A stretch of DNA of 64,000 nt from Streptomyces dioscori. GTDB lineage: Bacteria > Actinomycetota > Actinomycetes > Streptomycetales > Streptomycetaceae. A program made the translations under genes and the position numbers. The DNA lies in contig NZ_KZ679056.1 in NCBI RefSeq assembly GCF_003024195.1, positions 124,001 through 188,000 of the forward strand. Reading direction: 5' to 3'. The notes beneath the pieces are model-generated. The model was not told the origin of the DNA. It did not search any database and saw only the letters and a list, made by a program, of their open reading frames with translations. Of the stretch, positions 51,245 through 58,969 are shown one piece after another (the first letter of the stretch is position 1; every line of letters starts with the position of its first letter).

Positions 51245-52203
51245 CCGCACGCTCCACCCGTCGTACGACCGCCGCGCAGTCCCGGATAGCCGCGGTCGGT
51301 GCGATCGCGGTCGCAGGCGCCCTGCTGCTCACCGGCTGCGGTGACCAGACCAAGGACAAGGACAGCGGCAGCTCCGACACCGCCGACTCCAGCGCGGCCC
51401 CGCTGGCCGACAAGCTGCCCCAGGCCGTCCGCGACAAGGGCGTCATCAAGGTCGGCTCGGACATCGCGTACGCGCCGGTCGAGTTCAAGGACGACTCCGG
51501 CAAGACGGTGGGCATCGACCCCGATCTCGCCGACGCCATGGGCAAGCAGCTCGGCGTGAAGTTCGAGTTCGAGAACGGCACGTTCGACACGCTGCTCGGC
51601 GGCCTGCGTTCCAAGCGGTACGACATCGCGATGTCCGCGATGACGGACACGAAGAACCGCCAGGACGGCGTCGACGCCGACACCGGCAAGAAGGTCGGCG
51701 AGGGCGTCGACTTCGTCGACTACTTCACCGCGGGTGTCTCGATCTACACCAAGAAGGGCGCGGACCAGGGCATCAAGACCTGGTCCGACCTGTGCGGCAA
51801 GAAGCTGGTCGTCCAGCGCGGCACCGTCTCGCACGACCTGGCCAAGTCCGAGGCCAAGAAGTGTGCCAAGGGCAAGGCCATCTCCATCGAGGCCTTCGAC
51901 AACGACCAGCAGGCCCAGACCCGGTTGCGTTCCGGCGGCGCGGACGCCGGCTCGTCCGACTTCCCGGTCGCGGCGTACGCGGTGAAGACCTCTGGCGGCG
52001 GCAAGGACTTCCAGCTCGTCGGTGAGCAGGTCGAGGCCGCCCCGTACGGCATCGCGGTCGCCAAGTCCAACACCGAGGTGCGCGACGCCGTCAAGGCCGC
52101 GCTGGACGCGATCATCGCGAACGGCGAGTACAAGAAGATCATCGAGAAGTGGGGCGTCGAGGCGGGCGCTGTCGAAGCGGCCGCGATCAACGGCGGAAAG
52201 TGA
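51241..52203 (+). CDS. ABC transporter solute-binding lipoprotein, polar amino acids (glutamate type)
   Basis: A 320-residue extracellular lipoprotein of the family-3 amino-acid binding type. The signal peptide has a lipobox ALLLTGC. A short Asp/Ser linker is followed by the bilobal domain with typical blocks: IKVGSDIAYAPVEFKDDSGK, DLADAMGKQLGVKFEF, LLGGLRSKRYDIAMSAMTDT, and the hinge segment DLCGKKLVVQRGT. ATG 51241 has GGAGG 8 nt upstream. First gene of a three-gene importer; the permease and ATPase follow on the same strand. Specificity for glutamate/aspartate is likely from the family but not proven. Confidence 0.93.
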   Translation: MTARSTRRTTAAQSRIAAVGAIAVAGALLLTGCGDQTKDKDSGSSDTADSSAAPLADKLPQAVRDKGVIKVGSDIAYAPVEFKDDSGKTVGIDPDLADAMGKQLGVKFEFENGTFDTLLGGLRSKRYDIAMSAMTDTKNRQDGVDADTGKKVGEGVDFVDYFTAGVSIYTKKGADQGIKTWSDLCGKKLVVQRGTVSHDLAKSEAKKCAKGKAISIEAFDNDQQAQTRLRSGGADAGSSDFPVAAYAVKTSGGGKDFQLVGEQVEAAPYGIAVAKSNTEVRDAVKAALDAIIANGEYKKIIEKWGVEAGAVEAAAINGGK

Positions 52204-52244
52204 CCGTGTCTCGCTCCTCGACACGTCGCTGAAAGGCATCACCC

Positions 52245-53186
52245 GTGACTGACTTCAAGAAGACAGACTCGTCGGCGGACACTCCACCGGCCGGACCGGA
52301 GGCGATCAGAGCCGTCCCGGTCCGGCACTGGGGCCGGTACGTCGCCGCCGTCGTCGCCCTCGGCATCTTCGGCCTGCTCGTCTGGGCCTTCGCCAACGGC
52401 GACATCAACTGGGGTGCCATCCCCGACTACTTCTTCAACGACCGCATCCTCAAGGGTGTCCGCGAAACCCTGGTGCTGACGTTCCTGTCGATGCTCATCG
52501 GCATCGTCGGCGGCGTGGTGCTGGCCGTGATGCGCCTCTCGAAGAACCCGGTGACCTCGTCGATCGCCTGGTTCTACATCTGGTTCTTCCGCGGCACTCC
52601 GGTCCTGGTCCAGCTGTTCGTCTGGTTCAACCTCGGTTTCGTCTTCGAGTACGTCAACCTCGGGCCGATCTACAAGGACCAGTGGTCCGACTTCATGACG
52701 CCGTTCCTCACGGCGCTGCTCGGGCTGGGTCTGAACGAGGCCGCGTACATGGCGGAGATCTGCCGCGCGGGTCTGCTCTCGGTCGACGAGGGCCAGTCCG
52801 AGGCCTCGCACGCCCTGGGCATGAGCCACGGCAAGACCCTGCGGCGGATCGTGATCCCGCAGGCGATGCGCGTGATCGTGCCCCCCACGGGCAACGAGGT
52901 CATCAACATGCTGAAGACGACCTCGCTGGTCGCGGCGGTGCAGTACCCCGAACTCCTACGGTTCTCCCAGGACATCGGCACCACCTCCGGCGCCACGGTC
53001 GAGATGCTGTTCCTGGCCGCCGCCTGGTACCTGATCATGACTTCGGTGCTCAGCGTCGGGCAGTACTACATCGAGCGGTACTACGCCCGCGGTTCGAGCC
53101 GTGCGCTGCCGGCCACCCCGTTCCAGAAGATCAAGGCGAACATGCTGTCCCTGTCGAACCGCTCGGGCGGAGGTGCCACGGCATGA
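52245..53186 (+). CDS. Amino-acid ABC transporter permease
   Basis: A 313-residue membrane protein of the HisM/GlnP type. Several hydrophobic helices are visible, including YVAAVVALGIFGLLVWAF and LTFLSMLIGIVGGVVLAVM. The EAA loop that contacts the ATPase lies in EASHALGMSHGKTLRRIVIPQAMR. A longer hydrophilic N-terminus (30 residues) is unusual but typical for the actinobacterial glutamate system. It begins 41 bp after the binding-protein stop and overlaps the ATPase gene (ATGA), so the three are one operon. Confidence 0.93.
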   Translation: MTDFKKTDSSADTPPAGPEAIRAVPVRHWGRYVAAVVALGIFGLLVWAFANGDINWGAIPDYFFNDRILKGVRETLVLTFLSMLIGIVGGVVLAVMRLSKNPVTSSIAWFYIWFFRGTPVLVQLFVWFNLGFVFEYVNLGPIYKDQWSDFMTPFLTALLGLGLNEAAYMAEICRAGLLSVDEGQSEASHALGMSHGKTLRRIVIPQAMRVIVPPTGNEVINMLKTTSLVAAVQYPELLRFSQDIGTTSGATVEMLFLAAAWYLIMTSVLSVGQYYIERYYARGSSRALPATPFQKIKANMLSLSNRSGGGATA

Positions 53187-53992
53187 GCGCCGACGCGAAC
53201 GTGACCAAGGACGCGACCGGGGCGGGCTCCGGCACGGCGATGGTGAAGGCCGAGGGCGTCCACAAGTCCTTCGGCCCGGTCGAGGTCCTCAAGGGCATCG
53301 ACCTCGAAGTGAGGCCCAGCGAGGTCTTCTGCCTGATCGGCCCGTCCGGCTCCGGCAAGTCGACGTTCCTGCGGTGCATCAACCATCTGGAGAAGGTCAA
53401 CTCCGGGCGGCTGTACGTCGACGGGGAGCTGGTCGGCTACCGCCAGAAGGGCGACAAGCTGTACGAGCTCAAGGACAGCGAGGTCGCGCTGAAGCGGCGG
53501 GACATCGGCATGGTGTTCCAGCGCTTCAACCTGTTCCCGCACATGACGGCGCTGGAGAACGTCATGGAGGCGCCGGTGCAGGTCAGGGGCGTGAGCAAGG
53601 CGCAGGCGCGGGAGCGCGCGGGTCAGCTCCTGGAGCGGGTGGGGCTCGCCGACAAGGCGGGCAACTACCCCTCGCAGCTCTCCGGCGGGCAGCAGCAGCG
53701 GGTCGCGATCGCGCGGGCGCTCGCGATGGAGCCGAAGCTGATGCTGTTCGACGAGCCGACGTCGGCCCTGGACCCGGAGCTGGTCGGTGACGTCCTCGAC
53801 GTCATGCGCGACCTCGCGGAGTCCGGTATGACGATGATCGTCGTCACCCATGAGATGGGCTTCGCCCGGGAGGTCGGCGATTCGCTGGTCTTCATGGACG
53901 AGGGCGTGGTGGTCGAGTCCGGCCACCCGCGGGAGGTCCTGACGAACCCGCAGCACGAACGGACCCAGTCGTTCCTGTCAAAGGTGCTTTAG
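53183..53992 (+). CDS. Amino-acid ABC transporter ATP-binding protein
   Basis: A 269-residue ATPase of the GlnQ type. Walker A is GPSGSGKST, the Q-loop is MVFQRFNLFPHMT, the signature is LSGGQQQR, and Walker B is LMLFDEPTSALDPE followed by the switch His in VVTHEMGFA. It carries a 25-residue N-terminal extension. The ATG overlaps the permease stop by 4 nt and has GGAGG upstream. A strong hairpin 22 bp beyond its stop ends the operon. Confidence 0.95.
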   Translation: MSADANVTKDATGAGSGTAMVKAEGVHKSFGPVEVLKGIDLEVRPSEVFCLIGPSGSGKSTFLRCINHLEKVNSGRLYVDGELVGYRQKGDKLYELKDSEVALKRRDIGMVFQRFNLFPHMTALENVMEAPVQVRGVSKAQARERAGQLLERVGLADKAGNYPSQLSGGQQQRVAIARALAMEPKLMLFDEPTSALDPELVGDVLDVMRDLAESGMTMIVVTHEMGFAREVGDSLVFMDEGVVVESGHPREVLTNPQHERTQSFLSKVL

Positions 53993-54013
53993 CCGTCCGG
54001 CGGTCGGGCGGAT

Positions 54014-54058
54014 ACGCGTTGGGGGCGGTACGGGTTTCCCGTACCGCCCCCAACGCGT
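54014..54058 (+). terminator. Strong hairpin terminator of the amino-acid ABC operon
   Basis: A perfect 21-bp inverted repeat (54014-54034 and 54038-54058) with a TTT loop, 22 bp after the ATPase gene stop. The stem is C/G-rich and there is no U-tract. Confidence 0.9.
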
Positions 54059-54082
54059 TCGTCGGCTGCGGGCCGGTGGGGG

Positions 54083-54235
54083 CGGGCCCAAAAGATTGCG
54101 CAGTTCCCCGCACCCCTAGGTACCTCAGCCCGTCCGCTGCTTTTCAGCCCGTCCGGCGTTTGAGGACAAAAGGGGGCGAGGGGGCGCAGCCCCCATGCGT
54201 GGACGGGAAAGGGAAAGGGCGGCGGGGGCGAGGGA
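54083..54235. repeat. Two dispersed repeats: palindromic word and composite repeat (copy 2)
   Basis: First a copy of the GCGCAGTTCCCCGC word (about 54097-54115). Then a second copy of the composite repeat seen at 44491: CAGCCCGTCCGGCGTTTGAGG (54145 on), hairpin GGGGGC-GCA-GCCCCC (54180-54194), and ATGCGTGGACGGGAAAGGG. The composite repeat runs almost to the stop of the convergent methyltransferase gene. Confidence 0.8.
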
Positions 54236-54242
54236 AAGTCGG

Positions 54243-55001
54243 CTACCGGACGGCCAGGACCAGCGCGTCGGACGGCGACCGCCACACCTCCCGCGCCTCC
54301 GCGAACCCCGCCGCCCGCAGGGCCCCCGCATGCCAAGAGGCGGACGGAGTATCCCCGTCCGCATGCTCCCCGTAGATCTCGAACCGCCGAGCCGTCGGCT
54401 CGGCGAGCACGGGATCGGCCGCGGCCAGCGCCCACCACGACGCCCAGTCGAGAACACCGGCGGCCTTGGCCGTCTCCATCCGCGCATGCCGCTGCGCCCG
54501 GTCCGCCGCGTTGATCAGCGGAGTCGTCTCATCGACCATGTGGTCCGCGTTCATGAACACGCCGCCCTCCCGGACGACCCCGGCGACCTGCCCGTACAGC
54601 ACCGCCAGCGGCTCACTGTGCAGCCAGTGCAGCGCGGTCGCGGTAAGGACCGCGTCGTACGAGTCGTACGGCAGCAGTGAGGCCCACTCGGGGTCCTTGA
54701 GGTCCGCCGTGACGAACGCGACCCGGTCGTCGCCCGCGAACGTGCCCTCGGCGATGGTCAGGAGCGCGGGGTCGAGATCGACTCCGGTACTGACCGCCTT
54801 CGGGAACCTTTCGAGGAGCCTGGCCGTGATACTTCCCGTACCGCACGCGAGGTCCAGGACCCGTGGCTCGGGGCCCACCAGTGCCTCGACCATGTCGAGC
54901 ATGACCCGGAAGCGCTCCTCGCGGTCCGGGAGGTACCACTCCTGCTGCCGGTCCCAGCTCTCCTGCCAGGCCTGCCAGTCGGACCCGAGGGTGGTCGTCA
55001 T
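54243..55001 (-). CDS. Class I SAM-dependent methyltransferase
   Basis: A 252-residue enzyme with a Rossmann methyltransferase fold. Motif I is VLDLACGTGSITARLL, the acidic end of strand 2 is VDLDPALL, and DAVLTATALHWL is motif IV/post-II. Substrate unknown. ATG 55001 has AAAGGGG upstream; the open frame reaching 55046 lacks support. It is divergent from the CGNR regulator gene with 98 bp between them, so it may be a regulatory target. Confidence 0.87.
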   Translation of the reverse strand: MTTTLGSDWQAWQESWDRQQEWYLPDREERFRVMLDMVEALVGPEPRVLDLACGTGSITARLLERFPKAVSTGVDLDPALLTIAEGTFAGDDRVAFVTADLKDPEWASLLPYDSYDAVLTATALHWLHSEPLAVLYGQVAGVVREGGVFMNADHMVDETTPLINAADRAQRHARMETAKAAGVLDWASWWALAAADPVLAEPTARRFEIYGEHADGDTPSASWHAGALRAAGFAEAREVWRSPSDALVLAVR

Positions 55002-55017
55002 GAAAACCCCTTTCGAC

Positions 55018-55037
55018 CCCAGGATGTAATACCCTGG
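55018..55037. promoter_or_regulatory. Short inverted repeat between methyltransferase and CGNR genes
   Basis: CCAGG, 9 bases, CCTGG (55019-55023 and 55033-55037), located 17 bp upstream of the methyltransferase start and 63 bp upstream of the CGNR gene. It could be an operator for the CGNR regulator. The site is short, so support is weak. Confidence 0.35.
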
Positions 55038-55099
55038 AAGCACCATCAGCCATTACGTGCCCGCACCACGACCATAGAGCGCCCTCGTAAGGACTACAA

Positions 55100-55753
55100 G
55101 TGGAACTGGCCTATTACTCGGATTACGCCGTCCGTCTCGTCAACAGCGAGGAACCGGCCCGGGGCAAGGACACGCTCACGTCGGTCGAGGCCGTCCGTGA
55201 CCTCTTCGGGGGCAACTCGTCGGCGGCCCGCCGCGCCAACGACTCGGACGTGACCCGCTTCCGCGGTGTACGGGCCCGGCTCCGGGCGGTCTTCGAGGCG
55301 GCCGACGGCGGTGACGAGACGCTCGCCGTGGACCTGCTGAACTCGCTGCTGCTGGAGTTCCCGGTCAGCCCGCAGATCTCGGGCCACGACTTCCGGGACG
55401 ACGACGGCCGCCCGCTGTGGCACATGCACCTCGCGGACCACCCGTCGAACGCGACCGCCGGTTACGCCGCGATCGCCGCGATGGGCCTGGCCTTCCACCT
55501 CACCGAGTACGGCGTGGACCGCCTGGGCCTGTGCGAGGCACCGCCGTGCCGCAACGCCTACCTCGACACCTCGACGAACCGCTCCCGGCGCTACTGCTCG
55601 GACCGCTGCGCGACCCGGGCGAACGTCGCCGCCTACCGCGCCCGCAAGCGCCTGGAGGCGGAGGACCGGCCGGAGAGCACCGGCCGGGCGGCCGACCAGG
55701 CCCAGCGCACGACCGCGAGCGGCGAGCGCCGGCCCTTCTCCGGCGGCCGGTAG
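55100..55753 (+). CDS. CGNR zinc-finger regulator
   Basis: A 217-residue protein with an N-terminal domain of ABATE type and a C-terminal CGNR zinc finger. The finger has CEAPPCRNAYLDTS, followed by RRYCSDRCATRANV, giving the four cysteines; CRNA occupies the usual CGNR position. Such proteins are predicted DNA-binding stress regulators. GTG 55100 has AAGGA 8 nt upstream. Its 3' end overlaps the convergent sodX gene by 121 bp, an unusually long overlap. It is divergent from the methyltransferase. Confidence 0.85.
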   Translation: MELAYYSDYAVRLVNSEEPARGKDTLTSVEAVRDLFGGNSSAARRANDSDVTRFRGVRARLRAVFEAADGGDETLAVDLLNSLLLEFPVSPQISGHDFRDDDGRPLWHMHLADHPSNATAGYAAIAAMGLAFHLTEYGVDRLGLCEAPPCRNAYLDTSTNRSRRYCSDRCATRANVAAYRARKRLEAEDRPESTGRAADQAQRTTASGERRPFSGGR

Positions 55754-56070
55754 CGGAACCGCACCTTCCCTAGGACGAGATCCTCGGGCACGGTTCCGTA
55801 GTCCCTGCTGTCCCCGCCGGCGAACGCGTTGTCGCCGAGCACCCACCAGCCGCCCTCGCGCCGCTCGGCCGCGCGCTTGACGACCAGCAGGTCCTGCTGG
55901 AACGGATGGCGCAGGACGACGACGTCACCGGGTTTGACCCTGGCCCCGTACTGCACGAGGAGCTGATCCCCGTGCAGCAGCGTGGGCGTCATGGACGGCC
56001 CCGTCACCTCGGCGGCCCCGAACGGCAGGACGCCCCTCCCGCGCTCGGTCTCCTGCGACAGCTCCGGCAT
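55633..56070 (-). CDS. sodX: Nickel-type superoxide dismutase maturation protease
   Basis: A 145-residue S26-family peptidase that removes the propeptide of SodN so that His1 can bind nickel. The catalytic Ser is in TGPSMTPTLLHGD and the Lys in DLLVVKRAAER; the conserved box GDNAFAGGDSRDYG follows. It is soluble, without the membrane anchor of signal peptidases. The Arg-rich C-terminus (about residues 110-145) lies in the 121-bp overlap with the convergent CGNR gene and may be dispensable. It is divergent from sodN, 144 bp away, the usual arrangement. Confidence 0.92.
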   Translation of the reverse strand: MPELSQETERGRGVLPFGAAEVTGPSMTPTLLHGDQLLVQYGARVKPGDVVVLRHPFQQDLLVVKRAAERREGGWWVLGDNAFAGGDSRDYGTVPEDLVLGKVRFRYRPPEKGRRSPLAVVRWAWSAARPVLSGRSSASRRLRAR

Positions 56071-56214
56071 CCCGGCACCTCCCCGGTCCTATCCTCCACG
56101 AGTCCCAGTCTGACCCTGGACTTTTGTCCTAAGCCCATGGGGGCACTCGCGAAAACCCGTCCCTCACGGAGTAATGTCCCACCTGAGAAGACGATCACGA
56201 GGAAGGACAGCTCA

Positions 56215-56610
56215 ATGCTTTCCCGCCTGTTTGCCCCCAAGGTCAAGGTCAGCGCACACTGCGACCTGCCCTGTGGTGTGTACGACCCCGCCCAGGCCCG
56301 CATCGAGGCGGAGTCGGTGAAGGCCGTCCAGGACAAGATGGCCGCCAACGACGACCCGCACTTCCAGGCCCGCGCCACCGTCATCAAGGAGCAGCGCGCC
56401 GAGCTCGCCAAGCATCACGTCTCGGTGCTGTGGAGCGACTACTTCAAGCCCCCGCACTTCGAGAAGTACCCGGAGCTGCACCAGCTGGTCAACGACGCCC
56501 TCAAGGCCCTTTCGGCCGCGAAGGCCTCGACCGACCCGGCGACGGGCCAGAAGGCTCTCGACTACATCGCCCAGATCGACAAGATCTTCTGGGAGACCAA
56601 GAAGGCCTGA
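56215..56610 (+). CDS. sodN: Nickel superoxide dismutase
   Basis: A 131-residue precursor of the homohexameric cytoplasmic NiSOD that disproportionates superoxide. A 14-residue propeptide (MLSRLFAPKVKVSA) precedes HCDLPCGVYDPAQ. After cleavage His1, Cys2 and Cys6 form the nickel hook. The rest is the canonical four-helix bundle (WSDYFKPPHFEKYPELHQ, TGQKALDYIAQIDKIFWETKKA end). Its protease gene sodX is divergent. Expression usually requires nickel; no clear Nur box was recognised upstream. A strong terminator follows. Confidence 0.97.
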   Translation: MLSRLFAPKVKVSAHCDLPCGVYDPAQARIEAESVKAVQDKMAANDDPHFQARATVIKEQRAELAKHHVSVLWSDYFKPPHFEKYPELHQLVNDALKALSAAKASTDPATGQKALDYIAQIDKIFWETKKA

Positions 56611-56661
56611 CCTCGCGTCACGCTTTCCGACCTGTGGTTGATCCTGACCGCAGCGCCTTCC

Positions 56662-56725
56662 CGACCGCACCCGGTCCGCAGGCCGCCGAACCCGGCGTCC
56701 GTCGCGGTCCGGGTGCGGTCGTTTT
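56662..56725 (+). terminator. Terminator after sodN
   Basis: Long inverted repeat with arms 56662-56679 and 56704-56721 (17 of 18 paired) and a 24-nt loop, followed directly by TTTT (56722-56725). It lies 52 bp after the sodN stop and is one of the few terminators here with a T-run. Confidence 0.9.
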
Positions 56726-56784
56726 CCGTACCCCGCGCGTACAGAGAACCTCCCCATGGGAGGGAAAAGAAGTTGAGCTGATCG

Positions 56785-56814
56785 TTGTCAATCCCGTGGT
56801 CCGCAGAGTATAGA
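56785..56814 (+). promoter_or_regulatory. Sigma-70-type promoter for the Cys-rich small protein
   Basis: TTGTCA at 56785-56790, an 18-bp spacer, then TATAGA at 56809-56814. Both elements are close to the HrdB consensus. Transcription would begin near 56821, leaving a leader of about 20 nt with a GGGAGGGG ribosome-binding site before ATG 56842. Confidence 0.75.
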
Positions 56815-56841
56815 GAACGATGACGCGGGAGGGGTGACGGC

Positions 56842-57195
56842 ATGATCACCGAACTGGCTGTGGAGCGGGTCGAGTTCACCTGCGGCCAGTGCCAGGACCG
56901 CTGGACCGTCGACTACGACGTGCAGCGTTTCATGGACGGCCGCGGTCACGAGTGGGAGTACTTCTCCTGCGACAACCGCAGTGTTCCGTCGCCCTACACC
57001 CTGGAGGGCGCGCCCTGCTGCGGCCACTGCGGCCGTCGCCGGGCGGGCCGTCTCGCGGCTCGCCGCCCGGTGCCGCTGCCCGGCATGCCCGGCTCGCCCC
57101 GCAGCCCGGTCCCCGACGCCGGCGGCCACCGGCCGGAGCGGCACAGCGCGCCGATGCTGTCGGCGGCCGGCGACCCCCAGGGCGCCGCACCCTGA
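56842..57195 (+). CDS. Small Cys-rich, probably zinc-binding protein
   Basis: A 117-residue protein of unknown function. Cysteine pairs FTCGQCQDRW and PCCGHCGRR, with a Cys/His stretch between (GHEWEYFSCDN), would make a zinc ribbon in residues 1-65. The tail is Pro/Gly/Arg-rich and disordered. It has its own strong promoter. Its stop is 13 bp from the convergent MerR gene. Conserved in Streptomyces as a hypothetical protein. Confidence 0.75.
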   Translation: MITELAVERVEFTCGQCQDRWTVDYDVQRFMDGRGHEWEYFSCDNRSVPSPYTLEGAPCCGHCGRRRAGRLAARRPVPLPGMPGSPRSPVPDAGGHRPERHSAPMLSAAGDPQGAAP

Positions 57196-57208
57196 CGGGC
57201 GACGCCTG

Positions 57209-57544
57209 TCAGCCCCTCCCGACGCGGCCGCTGTCGAGGCGCCGCTCCTGCCGCAACTCGGCCAGATCGGACTCCAGTTGGGCGACCCGGTGCCGGAGCG
57301 TCAGGACATGCCGTACGCCGGCCAGGGTGACGCCCTCCTCTATCAGCGCGAGCGCCTCGGTCACCAGGCCGATCTCCCTGCGGGTGTAGCGCCGCTGGCC
57401 GCCGGCCGACCGCACGGGAACGATCACGCTCCGCTCGTCCAGCCGGCGCAGGAAGGCGAGTTGCACGCCGAGCATGTCGGCGACCTGGCCGATGGTGTAG
57501 AGCGCCGCGTTCTCGTCGTCGATCGGCAGCGTCGGCACGACCAT
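57209..57544 (-). CDS. MerR family transcriptional regulator
   Basis: A 111-residue regulator from ATG 57544. The MerR winged helix is clear: YTIGQVADMLGVQLAFLRRL, then the wing SAGGQRRYTRREI. A helical end (VLTLRHRVAQLESDLAELRQE) is the usual dimerisation coiled coil. The protein lacks an effector-binding domain or metal-binding Cys loop, as in short HspR-like/chaperone-modulator members. Signal and targets are unknown. The open frame to 57619 has no ribosome-binding site. Confidence 0.9.
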   Translation of the reverse strand: MVVPTLPIDDENAALYTIGQVADMLGVQLAFLRRLDERSVIVPVRSAGGQRRYTRREIGLVTEALALIEEGVTLAGVRHVLTLRHRVAQLESDLAELRQERRLDSGRVGRG

Positions 57545-57641
57545 CCCCCCGTTGCGGCCTGTCAGACATCCGGCCTGGCACAAACCTGCAAGCCAGTTTA
57601 CAGATTTCCTGGACCGCACTTAAGACAGGACCAGGTCGGAC

Positions 57642-58172
57642 TCACCTCCGGGCGTGGTCCTGCGGCACCTGGCCCACACTGCGCAGAGAGACCCGCCGTC
57701 CCGCAAGCACGGGGTGGGTCATGGCCAGGAACCAGGTGTCGGACCTGACGTCCAGCCCCCGGGCCTCGGCTATGCGCCGGCACTCGCGCACGTCGTCGAA
57801 GCCGACGATCCAGCGGGGCCGCGCGACGGCGGTGACGCTGTGCACCTCGCGCCGGGAGTCGGTCAGGTCGTCGGTCTGCAGCGCGACGAGCCTGCGCGGG
57901 GAGATCACCTCGGACAGCGCACGGGCGACGGGACTGTCCTCGGGCAGGAGCGCCACCGGTTCGCCGTCGAAGTGGACCAGCCCGACCAGTTCGATACGGG
58001 GCAGACCACGTCGGGTGACGGCCAGCCGGGCGGCCGGTGTGCGGGCCAGGACCTCCCGGCACTCCTGCTCGGTCAGCCGGGTCCGGTGGTCCTGTTCGGC
58101 CGGCCGGGTCCGGTGGGCCCGCTCGGTCGGCCCGGCCCGGTGCTCCGGCCCGCTCCCTTGACGTTCGTCCAC
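57642..58172 (-). CDS. Pyridoxamine 5'-phosphate oxidase (PPOX)-fold protein
   Basis: A 176-residue protein with the split-beta-barrel flavin-binding fold of PNPOx-like proteins: LTEQECREVLARTPAARLAV at the start, IELVGLVHFDGEPVALLPED in the middle and RWIVGFDDVRECRRIA later. Ligand (FMN, F420, heme) cannot be told. The GTG at 58172 has GGAGGG 8 nt upstream. The N-terminal 35 residues are charged with a short repeat (RTRPAEQDH / RTRLTEQE). Lies in a regulatory neighbourhood with MerR and STAS proteins. Confidence 0.8.
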   Translation of the reverse strand: MDERQGSGPEHRAGPTERAHRTRPAEQDHRTRLTEQECREVLARTPAARLAVTRRGLPRIELVGLVHFDGEPVALLPEDSPVARALSEVISPRRLVALQTDDLTDSRREVHSVTAVARPRWIVGFDDVRECRRIAEARGLDVRSDTWFLAMTHPVLAGRRVSLRSVGQVPQDHARR

Positions 58173-58345
58173 GCTTCGGCCCTCCGCCGGCGCCCGCGCA
58201 CGCCCGCGTGGGCGCACTCGGACCGCGTCCGATGTGGGGGTGCCTGCCGGGGTCCTGGGCCGGCGCCCCCGGACCGGGTGGACCCGGCGCGGGAGCGCGT
58301 TCCCACTCTCGTACGGCGAAGGAGCCCGGGCAAGGCGCTGTCCGG

Positions 58346-58732
58346 TCAGGCGGGCACACCGCGCCCGGAGGCCTTGTCGCACGGTGATCTGGGTTCGTCG
58401 AGGAACGTGAATGTGCGTTCGAGCCGGGAGAGACGCAGTACTCGACGGACCTTGGCGGGGGTGCGGGCGAGCCGCAGTTCGGTGCCGCTCAGGCACGTCC
58501 GGTTCCTGAGGCGGACCAGCAGGCGCAGACCGCCGGCGTCCAGGAAGGTCACCGCGCCGAGGTCCACGACGACACCGGACAGGGCCGGGTCACCGGGACG
58601 GTCGAGGAGGTCGGCGATCCGCGGGAACAGTTCCTGGTCGGCCCAGGCGTCCAGCTCGCCGCGGGGCAGGAGTAACAGCGTGTCTCCCATCGTCCGGTGG
58701 CGCAGGCCGAAGGTGACGTGATGGGTGCCCAT
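58346..58732 (-). CDS. STAS-domain protein lacking the phosphoserine
   Basis: A 128-residue STAS protein of anti-anti-sigma type. The domain starts at TMGDTLLLLPRGELDAW and contains VVVDLGAVTFLDAGGLRLLVRL, then LRLARTPAKVRRVLRLSRL. In anti-anti-sigma factors this loop reads D-S-[S/A]-G-[L/I] with a phosphorylatable Ser; here it is D-A-G-G-L. Phospho-control by an anti-sigma kinase therefore seems impossible, so the protein could be always active or serve another binding role. ATG 58732 chosen; an ATG 36 nt upstream is the alternative. Confidence 0.85.
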   Translation of the reverse strand: MGTHHVTFGLRHRTMGDTLLLLPRGELDAWADQELFPRIADLLDRPGDPALSGVVVDLGAVTFLDAGGLRLLVRLRNRTCLSGTELRLARTPAKVRRVLRLSRLERTFTFLDEPRSPCDKASGRGVPA

Positions 58733-58969
58733 GGCCCACCTCAGTGTTCTCTCCAGGAATGACGGCAAACGCGAGGGCGCGGCTGGGGGGACGCGCGGCG
58801 GATGCCACCAGGGTCTTGGGCGGCACCGAAGTGATACTCACCATCGTGCCCGGTCAAACGCGGTCGTACGCCGTGGACGGGGTGCTTCTTGGTGGTACTT
58901 GCATGGATCGGGCGCCCCTGCGCACGCCGTGGCGCAGGGGGCGTGCGCGACTGCTCGTACGGCCTGGGT

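Noticed and set aside
56101..56214. Nur-type operator upstream of sodN
   Set aside because: No clear TGC/GCA dyad of the expected spacing was found between sodX and sodN, so nickel control could not be shown from sequence.
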